Source: Veillonella sp. VA139 (GTDB lineage Bacteria; Bacillota; Negativicutes; Veillonellales; Veillonellaceae). From it: 43,553 bases of DNA. Positions within the stretch are counted from its first letter, which is position 1. Each line of letters begins with the position of its first letter. The notes under the pieces are model-generated. The model worked only from the letters and a program-made list of their open reading frames with translations. It had not been told where the DNA came from and ran no database searches. Positions 15,740 to 22,944 of the stretch are shown one piece after another. The stretch is from the NCBI RefSeq assembly GCF_003992005.1, contig NZ_RQVL01000018.1, forward strand, positions 1 to 43,553. The letters run 5' to 3'. Position numbers and translations under genes: made by a program.

Positions 15740-16606
15740 ATGAAACGTCTTATTGTCAATGCAGATGATTTTGGTTTACATCCTCTTATTAATGATGGGA
15801 TTCTAGAAAGTCATCAAAACGGAATTGTTACAAGTACGTCTTTATTAGCCTCTGGGGAGGCCTTTGAGGAAGCGATTCAACTAGCGAAAGCAACGCCGAC
15901 ATTAGGTGTGGGGCTCCACATTTGTTTAGTGGGAGGATTACAACCAGTTTGTGCTCCAAAGGAAATCCCTAGCCTTCTTATTAACGGCAGATTTCCTGAG
16001 ACTCATACGGAGTTTATGAAACGTCTATTTTCAGGACAAGTGAAAGGGCAAGAACTACGAAAAGAGATTCAAGCTCAATTTGAAAAAGTCATGTCTACTG
16101 GAGTACCAATTACTCATGTAGATGGACATCAACATATGCATGTACTACCACAAGTGTTACCTATGATAGCAGAGCAAATGAAGCGGTATGGAATTAGTAA
16201 AATTCGTATGCCTGATGAAACACCATTTTTATTTAATGGTGTAGCCTCCATTGGTCGTTGGATTGGTAAGGTCGGTTTGACGGCGATTACACAACATGCC
16301 TACACAACGTCTCGTGACCTTGGTTTTTCGTCTCCTCTTTATTTTTGGGGGATGATGAATGGAGGCTACTTGAATGAAAAGGCTCTATTAGGCATACTTT
16401 CAAAAGTTGCTGGGAAACGTGGGGTCCATGAAATTATGACACATCCAGGTACATCTAATTCTCAATTAGCTCCACTCTATCCGTGGGGATACCATTGGGA
16501 TGAGGAGCGATTAGCTATGATGTCTCATGTCGTGAAGGAATATATTGCCGATCAGGGCATTAGTCTCATTCATTATGGGCAATGGGATGATGGAGCACAT
16601 TCATGA
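15740..16606 (+). CDS. YdjC/ChbG-like (HpnK-type) carbohydrate deacetylase
   Basis: A 288-residue polysaccharide-deacetylase-like protein of the YdjC family. Metal-site motifs are visible: NADDFG (about residues 6-11), GLHICL with a His, and THVDGHQHMHV with further His ligands. Relatives include ChbG (diacetylchitobiose deacetylase) and HpnK. It overlaps the next gene, a UPF0104 membrane protein, by four bases (ATGA). That pairing recalls HpnK and HpnL of hopanoid gene sets, but no hopanoid genes are present, so a lipid-linked sugar or envelope glycolipid substrate is the cautious inference. The ATG at 15740 fits the CAGGA site better than the GTG at 15734. Confidence 0.82.
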   Translation: MKRLIVNADDFGLHPLINDGILESHQNGIVTSTSLLASGEAFEEAIQLAKATPTLGVGLHICLVGGLQPVCAPKEIPSLLINGRFPETHTEFMKRLFSGQVKGQELRKEIQAQFEKVMSTGVPITHVDGHQHMHVLPQVLPMIAEQMKRYGISKIRMPDETPFLFNGVASIGRWIGKVGLTAITQHAYTTSRDLGFSSPLYFWGMMNGGYLNEKALLGILSKVAGKRGVHEIMTHPGTSNSQLAPLYPWGYHWDEERLAMMSHVVKEYIADQGISLIHYGQWDDGAHS

Positions 16607-17601
16607 GTACTATGGTAAAGCGTGGTATACTGATTGGACTTTTACTTATCATCGTGTCGGGGATTACTATTTTTTTCACCATCGATATGGAGTCATTAGC
16701 TACGCTAGGTACCTTTAATCTATCGTCCTTAGGGCTAGCTGCGTTGGCCCTAACCTTAGGCATGTATTTTGATGGTCTTCGATTACAGCGCTTAGTACGT
16801 ATGGGAGGATATAGCTTATCCTTAGTAGCTATTTTGCGCGTTATTTTTGGCAATTATTTTATGGCCATGCTTACGCCAGGAGCCAGCGGTGGCGCTGTAG
16901 CGCAAGCATTGATTCTTAGATCCTATCAAGTACCGATTGGGAAAGCGGCACCTATTGTGCTAGTGAGGACCGTATTCTCTATCTTATTTTTAATTGTCAT
17001 GTTGCCTATCATCTTGTTGTCAGAACAAATTGATGTACCTTATATTACTAATTCTCAGCTATTAGGCATTTCCATTTTAGTTGTGATTTTCACATTTGTG
17101 GGCATTTATATGCTACAAACTCGTCTTATGAAACAATTTATAACATGGATTTCGAGAGTCATGAAAAAAGGAAATCCCAAGGCATGGCTATTAAAATTAG
17201 ATGAATGTAATGGAGGACTTAGTTTACTCTATGCGAATCCGATCCAATCTTTGATTGTATTTATTGAATCTGCATTAAGCTTGCTCTGTTTATATGCCAT
17301 AGCGCCGGCTTTAATGTATGCATTTACAATAGATATTAGTATTGTTGAAATAGTAAATCGAATGATTTTATTAAATTTAATCTTATATTTCGCCCCAACA
17401 CCGGGAGGCACTGGCATTGCAGAAGGCTTATTTGTCTATCTATTTGCTCCCTTTGTTCCAGTAGGTACAGTGGGATTAGTAGCGGTGGCATGGCGAATTG
17501 TAGCAGAATATGTACCATTTTTCATTGGTATGTACTCAGTGTTAACTTTATATGGACAACATATTGCAAGATCCGTATCCACATGTAGTAAAGAGGTGTA
17601 G
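16603..17601 (+). CDS. UPF0104 / lysylphosphatidylglycerol synthase-like transmembrane protein
   Basis: A 332-residue integral membrane protein with about eight hydrophobic segments and no soluble domain. It shows the family blocks GNYFMAMLTPGASGGAVAQA (about 85-104) and APTPGGTGIAEGLF (about 265-278), found in the flippase-like half of MprF, in AglD and in HpnL. Members are thought to move or handle lipid-linked intermediates in the cytoplasmic membrane. It is translationally coupled to the YdjC-like deacetylase (four-base overlap), so the two probably act on the same lipid or glycolipid. The N-terminal ATG is fixed by the overlap with the upstream TGA. Confidence 0.83.
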   Translation: MSTMVKRGILIGLLLIIVSGITIFFTIDMESLATLGTFNLSSLGLAALALTLGMYFDGLRLQRLVRMGGYSLSLVAILRVIFGNYFMAMLTPGASGGAVAQALILRSYQVPIGKAAPIVLVRTVFSILFLIVMLPIILLSEQIDVPYITNSQLLGISILVVIFTFVGIYMLQTRLMKQFITWISRVMKKGNPKAWLLKLDECNGGLSLLYANPIQSLIVFIESALSLLCLYAIAPALMYAFTIDISIVEIVNRMILLNLILYFAPTPGGTGIAEGLFVYLFAPFVPVGTVGLVAVAWRIVAEYVPFFIGMYSVLTLYGQHIARSVSTCSKEV

Positions 17602-17603
17602 TT

Positions 17604-18056
17604 ATGGCTATGAAAGGCAAAAAAGACAAATTTTATTTAGTGAATGAAGTAATTCTTCCGGAAGCAATTAAAAAAACGATTAAAGTAAAATCTATATTGC
17701 AATTAGGGGAAGCAAAAACGATCAATGAAGCCGTTGAAAAAATGGATTTAAGTCGATCTGCGTATTATAAATACAAAGATTATGTATTTCCATTTTATGA
17801 ACTTTCACAAGGTAAAATCGTATCGATTAATGCATTGATTTCCAATGAATCTGGCATGTTATCCAATATTTTGCGTATTATTGCAGATTATAATGGAAGT
17901 GTATTAACAATCAATCAAAATTTACCGCTACAAGGTGTAGCTCACGTAAATATTTCTTTTGAAACAAAGGAATTAACATTACCAGTAGAAGATGTATTGC
18001 ACGAGGTAAGACAATTAGAGGGAGTTATTAAGGTAGAACTAATTGGTCAAGCCTAG
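17604..18056 (+). CDS. UPF0735 ACT domain-containing protein (PheB-like)
   Basis: A 150-residue protein with an N-terminal helical region (about 1-65) containing INEAVEKMDLSRSAYYKYKDYVFPF, a conserved helix-turn-helix-like block of this family, and a C-terminal ACT domain (about 72-147) with NESGMLSNILRIIADYNGS. ACT domains bind amino acids and regulate enzymes. The family (UPF0735, sometimes named PheB) has no proven function. It sits 18 bases upstream of homoserine dehydrogenase, and a role as amino-acid-responsive regulator of aspartate-family synthesis is inferred from that position. Ribosome site GAGGTG precedes the ATG. Confidence 0.88.
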   Translation: MAMKGKKDKFYLVNEVILPEAIKKTIKVKSILQLGEAKTINEAVEKMDLSRSAYYKYKDYVFPFYELSQGKIVSINALISNESGMLSNILRIIADYNGSVLTINQNLPLQGVAHVNISFETKELTLPVEDVLHEVRQLEGVIKVELIGQA

Positions 18057-18074
18057 TGCCCAAGGAGATATAGA

Positions 18075-19367
18075 ATGAAGCAAGGCGTAAAGATTGCCCT
18101 CTTGGGTTTTGGTACTGTGGGACAAGGTACAGTTGAATTATTAATAAAAAATCTAAATGTCATTCAAAATCGTATCAGTGTCCCGATTACGGTGGACAAA
18201 ATTTATGTTAGAAATCCAGATAAATATAGTCATGTGATACTGCCTAGTACCGCTACATTTGTAACAGATTATAAAGAGATTTTACAGGACCCATCTGTGG
18301 ACATTGTGGTGGAAGTTATGGGTGGCACTACCTTTGCCCGCACTTGTATTGAGGAAGCTATTATTGCAGGTAAACATGTGGTGACAGCGAATAAAGATTT
18401 ATTGGCAGAAGCAGGTCCCTATTTAATGGAACTTGCTACGAAACATCATGTAGATTTGCGATTTGAAGCTAGTGTAGCAGGGGCGATTCCTATTATTCGT
18501 GCCTTGTATGATTCCTTTGGTAGTAACCAAATTACGGAAATCATGGGTATTTTAAATGGGACTACGAATTTCATTCTATCGAAAATGAGCGAAGATGGAT
18601 TAGGCTATGAAGAGGTATTGAAAGAAGCACAAGAATTAGGCTATGCCGAAGCAGATCCTACATCCGATGTGGAAGGCTATGATGCAGCTCGTAAATTAGC
18701 CATTTTAGGATCCATCGCTTTCAACAAGCGCATTTTCTTTGAAGATGTAAGCTGTGAAGGGATTACGCAAATTGATGCTAGTGACATTCAATTTGGTAAA
18801 GAGTTTGGGTATACTATTAAACTTTTGGGCATCGCTAGAGAAACAAAAAAAGGCTTGTCTTTAAATGTACACCCTGCATTTATTGCCAACACACATCCAT
18901 TGGCATCAGTGCGTGGCTCTTTTAATGCTGTGTTCTTGCGAGGTAATGGTTTTGATGATGCCATGTTCTATGGTCGTGGTGCTGGTAGCTTACCAACTGG
19001 TAGTTCTATCGTCAGCGATATTATGGAAATAGCTCGCAATGTAGCCCAAGGTAAGACTGGGGAAATGAAACAATTCTATTACCCGCAAAAAACAATGTAT
19101 AGTTCTAGTAAAATTGAGTCTGCTTATTACATTCGTATGACTGTAGATAACTCTACAGGTGTGTTGGCGAAAGTAGCCACAAAGCTTGCGGAACAACGTA
19201 TTTCAGCTCATTCTGTGATCCAGCGTAAAGCAGATAACGATACGGCTACATTAGCGATCATTACTTCAAAATGTCCTCATGCATATATTCAAAATTTAAT
19301 CGATTCTTTCAACCATTTACGTGTCGTTAGAGAAGTGGGGAGTGTCATCCGCATCATGGTTGAATAA
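18075..19367 (+). CDS. hom: Homoserine dehydrogenase
   Basis: Hom reduces aspartate semialdehyde to homoserine, the branch point to threonine and methionine. The 430-residue protein contains an N-terminal nucleotide-binding fold (LLGFGTVGQGTVELL), the linker VVEVMGGT and TANKDLLAEAG, a catalytic region with GILNGTTNFILSKM and YAEADPTSDVEGYDAARKLA, and a C-terminal ACT domain (about 350-430, MTVDNSTGVLAKVA) that normally gives threonine feedback. Ribosome site CAAGGAG precedes the ATG. thrB follows after ten bases. The aspartate semialdehyde made by asd (41167-42198) is its substrate. Confidence 0.96.
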   Translation: MKQGVKIALLGFGTVGQGTVELLIKNLNVIQNRISVPITVDKIYVRNPDKYSHVILPSTATFVTDYKEILQDPSVDIVVEVMGGTTFARTCIEEAIIAGKHVVTANKDLLAEAGPYLMELATKHHVDLRFEASVAGAIPIIRALYDSFGSNQITEIMGILNGTTNFILSKMSEDGLGYEEVLKEAQELGYAEADPTSDVEGYDAARKLAILGSIAFNKRIFFEDVSCEGITQIDASDIQFGKEFGYTIKLLGIARETKKGLSLNVHPAFIANTHPLASVRGSFNAVFLRGNGFDDAMFYGRGAGSLPTGSSIVSDIMEIARNVAQGKTGEMKQFYYPQKTMYSSSKIESAYYIRMTVDNSTGVLAKVATKLAEQRISAHSVIQRKADNDTATLAIITSKCPHAYIQNLIDSFNHLRVVREVGSVIRIMVE

Positions 19368-19377
19368 AGGAGTTTTC

Positions 19378-20307
19378 ATGAAATCTATTACGGTACAAGT
19401 ACCGGCTACCAGTGCCAATTGTGGACCCGGATTTGATTGTCTAGGAGTAGCACTTAATTTATATAATTTGTTTACTTTTGAGCCTGATGAAGAGGCTACC
19501 TCTAATACCTATACCTTTGAGGGATTTGGAGCAGACTTATTAGAACAGGAAGACCACAGCCAAAACCTCGTGGGTATTGCTATGGAGCGAGTGTTTCAAG
19601 AAGTCAATGCGACACCAGTCTATGGTCATATCCATTCCAACACACAAATTCCACCATCCAGGGGATTGGGCAGTAGTTCTACTGCCATTGTGGGTGGGTT
19701 GCTATTAGCCAATGCCTATTTAAAAGAACCTTTAAACAAGGACCAACTATTACTTATTGCCAATGATATGGAAGGTCATCCAGATAACGTGGCACCAGCT
19801 ATTATGGGTAATTTAGTTTGTGCCGTAGGCGGTCATGATACAGTATTTCATTCCCACATCGATGTACCTAGCAATTTAACCTTTGCTGTAGTGGTGCCGG
19901 AAGTGATTGTAGAAACATCATACGCACGTAGTGTCCTACCGACGGAATTAAGTTATAAAGAAGCCGTTGCCAATGTTGGGTTTGCTACTTTATTCGTAGG
20001 GTCTATGATACAAAATCGCATGGATAATTTGTCTGTTGCGTTACAGGATTATCTACACGTACCCTATCGTAAGACATTGATACCGTACTGTGATGATGTA
20101 TTTACAGCGGCGAAAGAGCATGGTGCTTACGGGTCTACCATAAGTGGATCTGGGTCTACCTTAATTGCCTATTGTTCTCCAGAGCATGCAGTGACCGTGG
20201 CAGATGCTATGAGCTCTGTCTTTATGGAACACGATATTGATTGCCGTCGTTTCGTACTCCATGCAGATCGCGAAGGGGCAAAAGTTGTGAAAATTAAATA
20301 TGAATAG
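19378..20307 (+). CDS. thrB: Homoserine kinase
   Basis: ThrB phosphorylates homoserine for threonine synthesis. It is a 309-residue GHMP kinase: substrate motif near the N-terminus (VPATSANCGPGFDCLGVAL), ATP-binding PPSRGLGSSSTAIVGG (about 92-107), and the C-terminal glycine-rich STISGSGSTLIAY. The open frame runs further upstream, but AAAGGAG sits just ahead of the ATG at 19378, which gives the typical MKSITVQVPATSANCGPGFD beginning. Threonine synthase (thrC) is not in the window. A second GHMP kinase, PduX, is encoded at 26198. Confidence 0.95.
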   Translation: MKSITVQVPATSANCGPGFDCLGVALNLYNLFTFEPDEEATSNTYTFEGFGADLLEQEDHSQNLVGIAMERVFQEVNATPVYGHIHSNTQIPPSRGLGSSSTAIVGGLLLANAYLKEPLNKDQLLLIANDMEGHPDNVAPAIMGNLVCAVGGHDTVFHSHIDVPSNLTFAVVVPEVIVETSYARSVLPTELSYKEAVANVGFATLFVGSMIQNRMDNLSVALQDYLHVPYRKTLIPYCDDVFTAAKEHGAYGSTISGSGSTLIAYCSPEHAVTVADAMSSVFMEHDIDCRRFVLHADREGAKVVKIKYE

Positions 20308-20336
20308 AAAACTTCATGATTCTTTTAAACTTTATA

Positions 20337-20345
20337 TGATATAAT
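20337..20345 (+). promoter_or_regulatory. Extended -10 promoter of htpX
   Basis: TGATATAAT (20337-20345) is an extended -10 element (TG, one base, TATAAT). The -35 region is weak (TGATTC at 20317-20322), as is usual for such promoters. It lies about 43 bases ahead of the htpX start. Confidence 0.5.
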
Positions 20346-20387
20346 CAAGTATATATATTCTAAAAAATATCTAAGTAGGAGGAATAC

Positions 20388-21251
20388 ATGAACAATATAA
20401 AAACAGCAGCCTTGTTGGCTCTACTCTCTGGATTATTGATGGTCATAGGGCAAGCCGTTGCTGGTCATTCTGGAATGATACTGATGTTTATCATTTCATT
20501 GGGTATCAACTTTTACACCTATTGGAATAGTGCCTCTATGGTATTACGTGCCTATGATGCCAAAGAAATTACGGAACAAAATAATCCAAACATCTTTCAC
20601 ATTGTAAAGAAATTAGTTCATAATGCTGGCTTACCGATGCCGAAGGTGTATATTATTGAATCTGAGGTACCTAATGCATTTGCTACAGGACGCGATCCAG
20701 AACATGCAGCAGTAGCGGTAACAACAGGGATTATGAATCTATTGACAGATGATGAAATCGAAGGTGTCTTGGCTCATGAGTTATCTCATGTAAAACATAG
20801 AGATACATTAATTAGTACTATTGCAGCCAGTATGGCAGGATTTATTGCAATGGTGGCGAATATGTTACAATGGGCAGCTATTTTTGGTGGCCGTGACGAT
20901 GAGGAAAATTCCAATCCTATCGCCTTGATTGGTACTATCATTTTAGCTCCCTTAGCAGCAAGCTTAATTCAAATGGCTATTTCACGTTCTCGTGAATACT
21001 TAGCAGATGAGGAAGGCGCTATGATGAGTGGCAAACCATTGTCCTTAGCCTCTGCGTTAGCCAAAATCGAGCATTATGCTAAGTTCGGTGTGCTGCCTGG
21101 TCAGAGTGAAAGCCGAGTATCATCTACAGCACACATGTTTATTATTAATCCTTTAAGTGGAATTTCTTCCACTATGACTCAGTTATTTAGCACGCATCCG
21201 TCTACTGAAAGTCGTATTCAACGGTTACGTGAGATAGCGAGTCGCCTATAA
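20388..21251 (+). CDS. htpX: Zinc metalloprotease HtpX
   Basis: HtpX is an inner-membrane M48 metalloprotease that degrades misfolded membrane proteins. The 287-residue protein has two N-terminal membrane segments (about 6-25 and 28-46), the zinc motif HELSH at 130-134, two further hydrophobic segments (about 142-160 and 175-198) and the downstream third ligand region SREYLADEEGA. This is the standard layout. The ribosome site AGGAGG precedes the ATG, and the gene has its own extended -10 promoter. It separates thrB from the cobalamin genes and is not functionally tied to either by sequence. Confidence 0.94.
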   Translation: MNNIKTAALLALLSGLLMVIGQAVAGHSGMILMFIISLGINFYTYWNSASMVLRAYDAKEITEQNNPNIFHIVKKLVHNAGLPMPKVYIIESEVPNAFATGRDPEHAAVAVTTGIMNLLTDDEIEGVLAHELSHVKHRDTLISTIAASMAGFIAMVANMLQWAAIFGGRDDEENSNPIALIGTIILAPLAASLIQMAISRSREYLADEEGAMMSGKPLSLASALAKIEHYAKFGVLPGQSESRVSSTAHMFIINPLSGISSTMTQLFSTHPSTESRIQRLREIASRL

Positions 21252-21316
21252 AGGTGTGCTATGCACATTAATGTTATAGAAATCGTAAGGTTTCCTAATT
21301 GTTAAGGAGGTATACT

Positions 21317-21820
21317 ATGGCAAAAGTGTACACGAAAACAGGTGATGCAGGTTCTACTGGTCTATATACTGGAGAACGTGTAAGCAAAGCATCACAACGT
21401 GTTTGTACGTATGGAACGATTGATGAAGCACAAGCCTTTCTTGGAGTAGCCCGTGCGTACTCAGACAAAAAAGCTGTGCAAGACACATTGTTACAACTGG
21501 AAAAAGAATTGTGGATGATCATGGCAGATATTTCTAGTTTAGGTCAAGAAGCAACCATTACAGATGAACATGTTGCCAACTTGGAGCACATCATCGACAA
21601 ATTTGATGAACAATTAGAGCCACTATCTAAATTTATTTTACCTGGTGACAGCAAAACATCAAGTTTCTTACACTTAGGTCGTACCATCGTTCGCCGTGCA
21701 GAACGAGACCTATGGAAGTTAGGAGAAACGGAAGAGATTCATATGTCAAATCTTCGCTATTTGAATCGTTTGTCTGACTTGTTATTTATCTTAGCTCGTG
21801 TAGAAGACGAAGTACAATAA
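21317..21820 (+). CDS. pduO: ATP:cob(I)alamin adenosyltransferase (PduO/MmaB type)
   Basis: This enzyme transfers the adenosyl group of ATP to cob(I)alamin or cobinamide, giving the adenosyl form used by the later steps. The 167-residue five-helix protein has the PduO-type motifs: TKTGDAGSTGLYTGERVSK at the N-terminus (ATP loop), YGTIDEAQAF, FILPGDSKTSSFLHL, and RTIVRRAERDLW with the conserved Arg. The chosen ATG at 21317 follows AAGGAGG (21304-21310). It opens the cobamide region, which continues after the minus-strand orphan gene with cobU. A terminator follows at 21833-21864, so it is a separate transcription unit. Confidence 0.93.
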   Translation: MAKVYTKTGDAGSTGLYTGERVSKASQRVCTYGTIDEAQAFLGVARAYSDKKAVQDTLLQLEKELWMIMADISSLGQEATITDEHVANLEHIIDKFDEQLEPLSKFILPGDSKTSSFLHLGRTIVRRAERDLWKLGETEEIHMSNLRYLNRLSDLLFILARVEDEVQ

Positions 21821-21832
21821 GCAGTGCATTAA

Positions 21833-21864
21833 AAAAGAGGTACTCCATAGGGGTACCTCCTTTT
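21833..21864. terminator. Intrinsic terminator after the adenosyltransferase gene
   Basis: GAGGTACTC (21837-21845) pairs with GGGTACCTC (21851-21859) with one G-U pair and a short loop, flanked by six A on the left and four T on the right (21861-21864). The A run means it could also stop minus-strand transcripts coming from the orphan gene. Confidence 0.8.
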
Positions 21865-21903
21865 AGTATCTCTTAGATTATTTCTATCAAATCTTCTTGG
21901 ATG

Positions 21904-21912
21904 TGCTATAAT
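21904..21912 (+). promoter_or_regulatory. Extended -10 promoter candidate reading into the antisense of the orphan gene
   Basis: TGCTATAAT is a perfect extended -10 element. No good -35 is seen. A transcript from it would run antisense through the minus-strand gene at 21935-22285 and continue into cobU, so it could serve as a cob operon promoter with a long leader. Confidence 0.4.
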
Positions 21913-21934
21913 ACTATGTATGTAGTTACTGTAA

Positions 21935-22285
21935 TTAATGTTGTACTTCTTGGACATCTACAGTTTTGTTTAGCACATCTTCAGGACTTGGATAGAAGAA
22001 ATAGATTTGATCAATTTCATTTTTGAATTTTTCACGAATGTGCACGGACAGCAATGTTTCAAACTGAATGATATCGTCTGAGTCCATTACAGCATCCTCC
22101 ACTAATACAAATAATTGTGGTTCTGCTTTTGGTGCATTCGGTGGCAAACGATCAGGTGAAAGTGGTACATTCACGATGATGCGCACAGAGGCTACATAAT
22201 TTCCATTTTGATCCTTGATGGCTGCACGATAGGTATGTTCCCATAAGGTTGCCATTAATTGGATGTCTAAGTTTAATAATTCCAT
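21935..22285 (-). CDS. Hypothetical protein, 116 residues
   Basis: I do not recognise a family. The product is soluble-looking, with no signal peptide or membrane segment: MELLNLDIQLMATLWEHTYR opens it, then a stretch rich in proline (about 52-68, VPLSPDRLPPNAPKAEPQ), two acidic patches (VEDAVMDSDDI, and a tail with VDVQEVQH), and the segment EKFKNEIDQIYFFYPSPEDV. The start is secure because AAAGGAG lies seven bases upstream on the minus strand; the frame extends 18 codons further but without a site. It is the only minus-strand gene inside the cobamide region. Codon use resembles its neighbours. Possible promoter TTGCCC-18-TACTAT at 22310-22339. Confidence 0.78.
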   Translation of the reverse strand: MELLNLDIQLMATLWEHTYRAAIKDQNGNYVASVRIIVNVPLSPDRLPPNAPKAEPQLFVLVEDAVMDSDDIIQFETLLSVHIREKFKNEIDQIYFFYPSPEDVLNKTVDVQEVQH

Positions 22286-22309
22286 AGTTGTCTCCTTTAT
22301 AATGAACGT

Positions 22310-22339
22310 ATAGTACCTATAATAACTGATAAAGGGCAA
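22310..22339 (-). promoter_or_regulatory. Putative promoter of the orphan gene, overlapping cobU upstream region
   Basis: On the minus strand TTGCCC (complement of 22334-22339) and TACTAT (complement of 22310-22315) have an 18-base spacer. The palindrome TATAG-TAC-CTATA (22309-22321) covers this -10 box and overlaps a plus-strand TATAAT (22318-22323), so divergent transcription could be controlled jointly. Confidence 0.4.
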
Positions 22340-22356
22340 CTTTGTATAGGGATGTT

Positions 22357-22944
22357 ATGAAAAATCGTATCATATTTTGTACAGGTGGCGCTCGCAGTGG
22401 TAAAAGTGAGTTTGCAGAAACACTAGCACTTTCAAAAGAGGGCCAAAAAGGATATATTGCCACAGGGCAAGCCTATGATGAAGAGATGAAGCATCGCATT
22501 CATCTGCACCAAGAACGACGTAAAGCTATATGGAATAATTATGAAATTCCTCATACCATCAGTGAACACATTTACACAGTATTGAAAGAATGTTCCGTGG
22601 TCTTGGTGGATTGTCTAACTATGTGGACTACTAATTTATTATTACAAGACGGGGAGTTCAGATCCCAAGAGGATATCAATGAACGGGAGAGAGCCATACT
22701 TTTAGAAGTACAAGCTGTTTTGGATAGGATTCGTTCCTACGAAGGGGAGCAGGAAAAAACAGTTATTTTTGTGACCAATGAAATTGGATTAGGCATTGTG
22801 CCAGAAAATAAACTGGCCCGTATTTTTAGAGATATTATGGGTCGTGTCAATCGTTTAGTGGCTGCAGAAGCAGATGAAGCGTATATGACAATTAGCGGTA
22901 TGACAATAGATATAAAAGCATTGGAGGTAAGCAACCATGGCTAA
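22357..22944 (+). CDS. cobU: Adenosylcobinamide kinase / adenosylcobinamide-phosphate guanylyltransferase
   Basis: CobU phosphorylates adenosylcobinamide and transfers GMP to it, giving adenosylcobinamide-GDP for CobS. The 195-residue protein has the P-loop GGARSGKSEFAE near the N-terminus, the HxxxR-type region HLHQERRKAIWNNYEIP with the guanylylated His, the VDCLTMWTTNLL block and TNEIGLGIVPENKLAR. The chosen start, ATG 22357, follows AGGG (22348-22351); an upstream TTG is less likely. It overlaps cobQ by eight bases and begins the polycistronic cobU-cobQ-cbiB-cobS-pduX-cobD-cobC-like run. Confidence 0.94.
   Translation: MKNRIIFCTGGARSGKSEFAETLALSKEGQKGYIATGQAYDEEMKHRIHLHQERRKAIWNNYEIPHTISEHIYTVLKECSVVLVDCLTMWTTNLLLQDGEFRSQEDINERERAILLEVQAVLDRIRSYEGEQEKTVIFVTNEIGLGIVPENKLARIFRDIMGRVNRLVAAEADEAYMTISGMTIDIKALEVSNHG

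Noticed and set aside
21252-21316. Cobalamin riboswitch upstream of the adenosyltransferase gene
   Set aside because: The gap is only 65 bases, far shorter than a B12 aptamer, and lacks the conserved B12-box.
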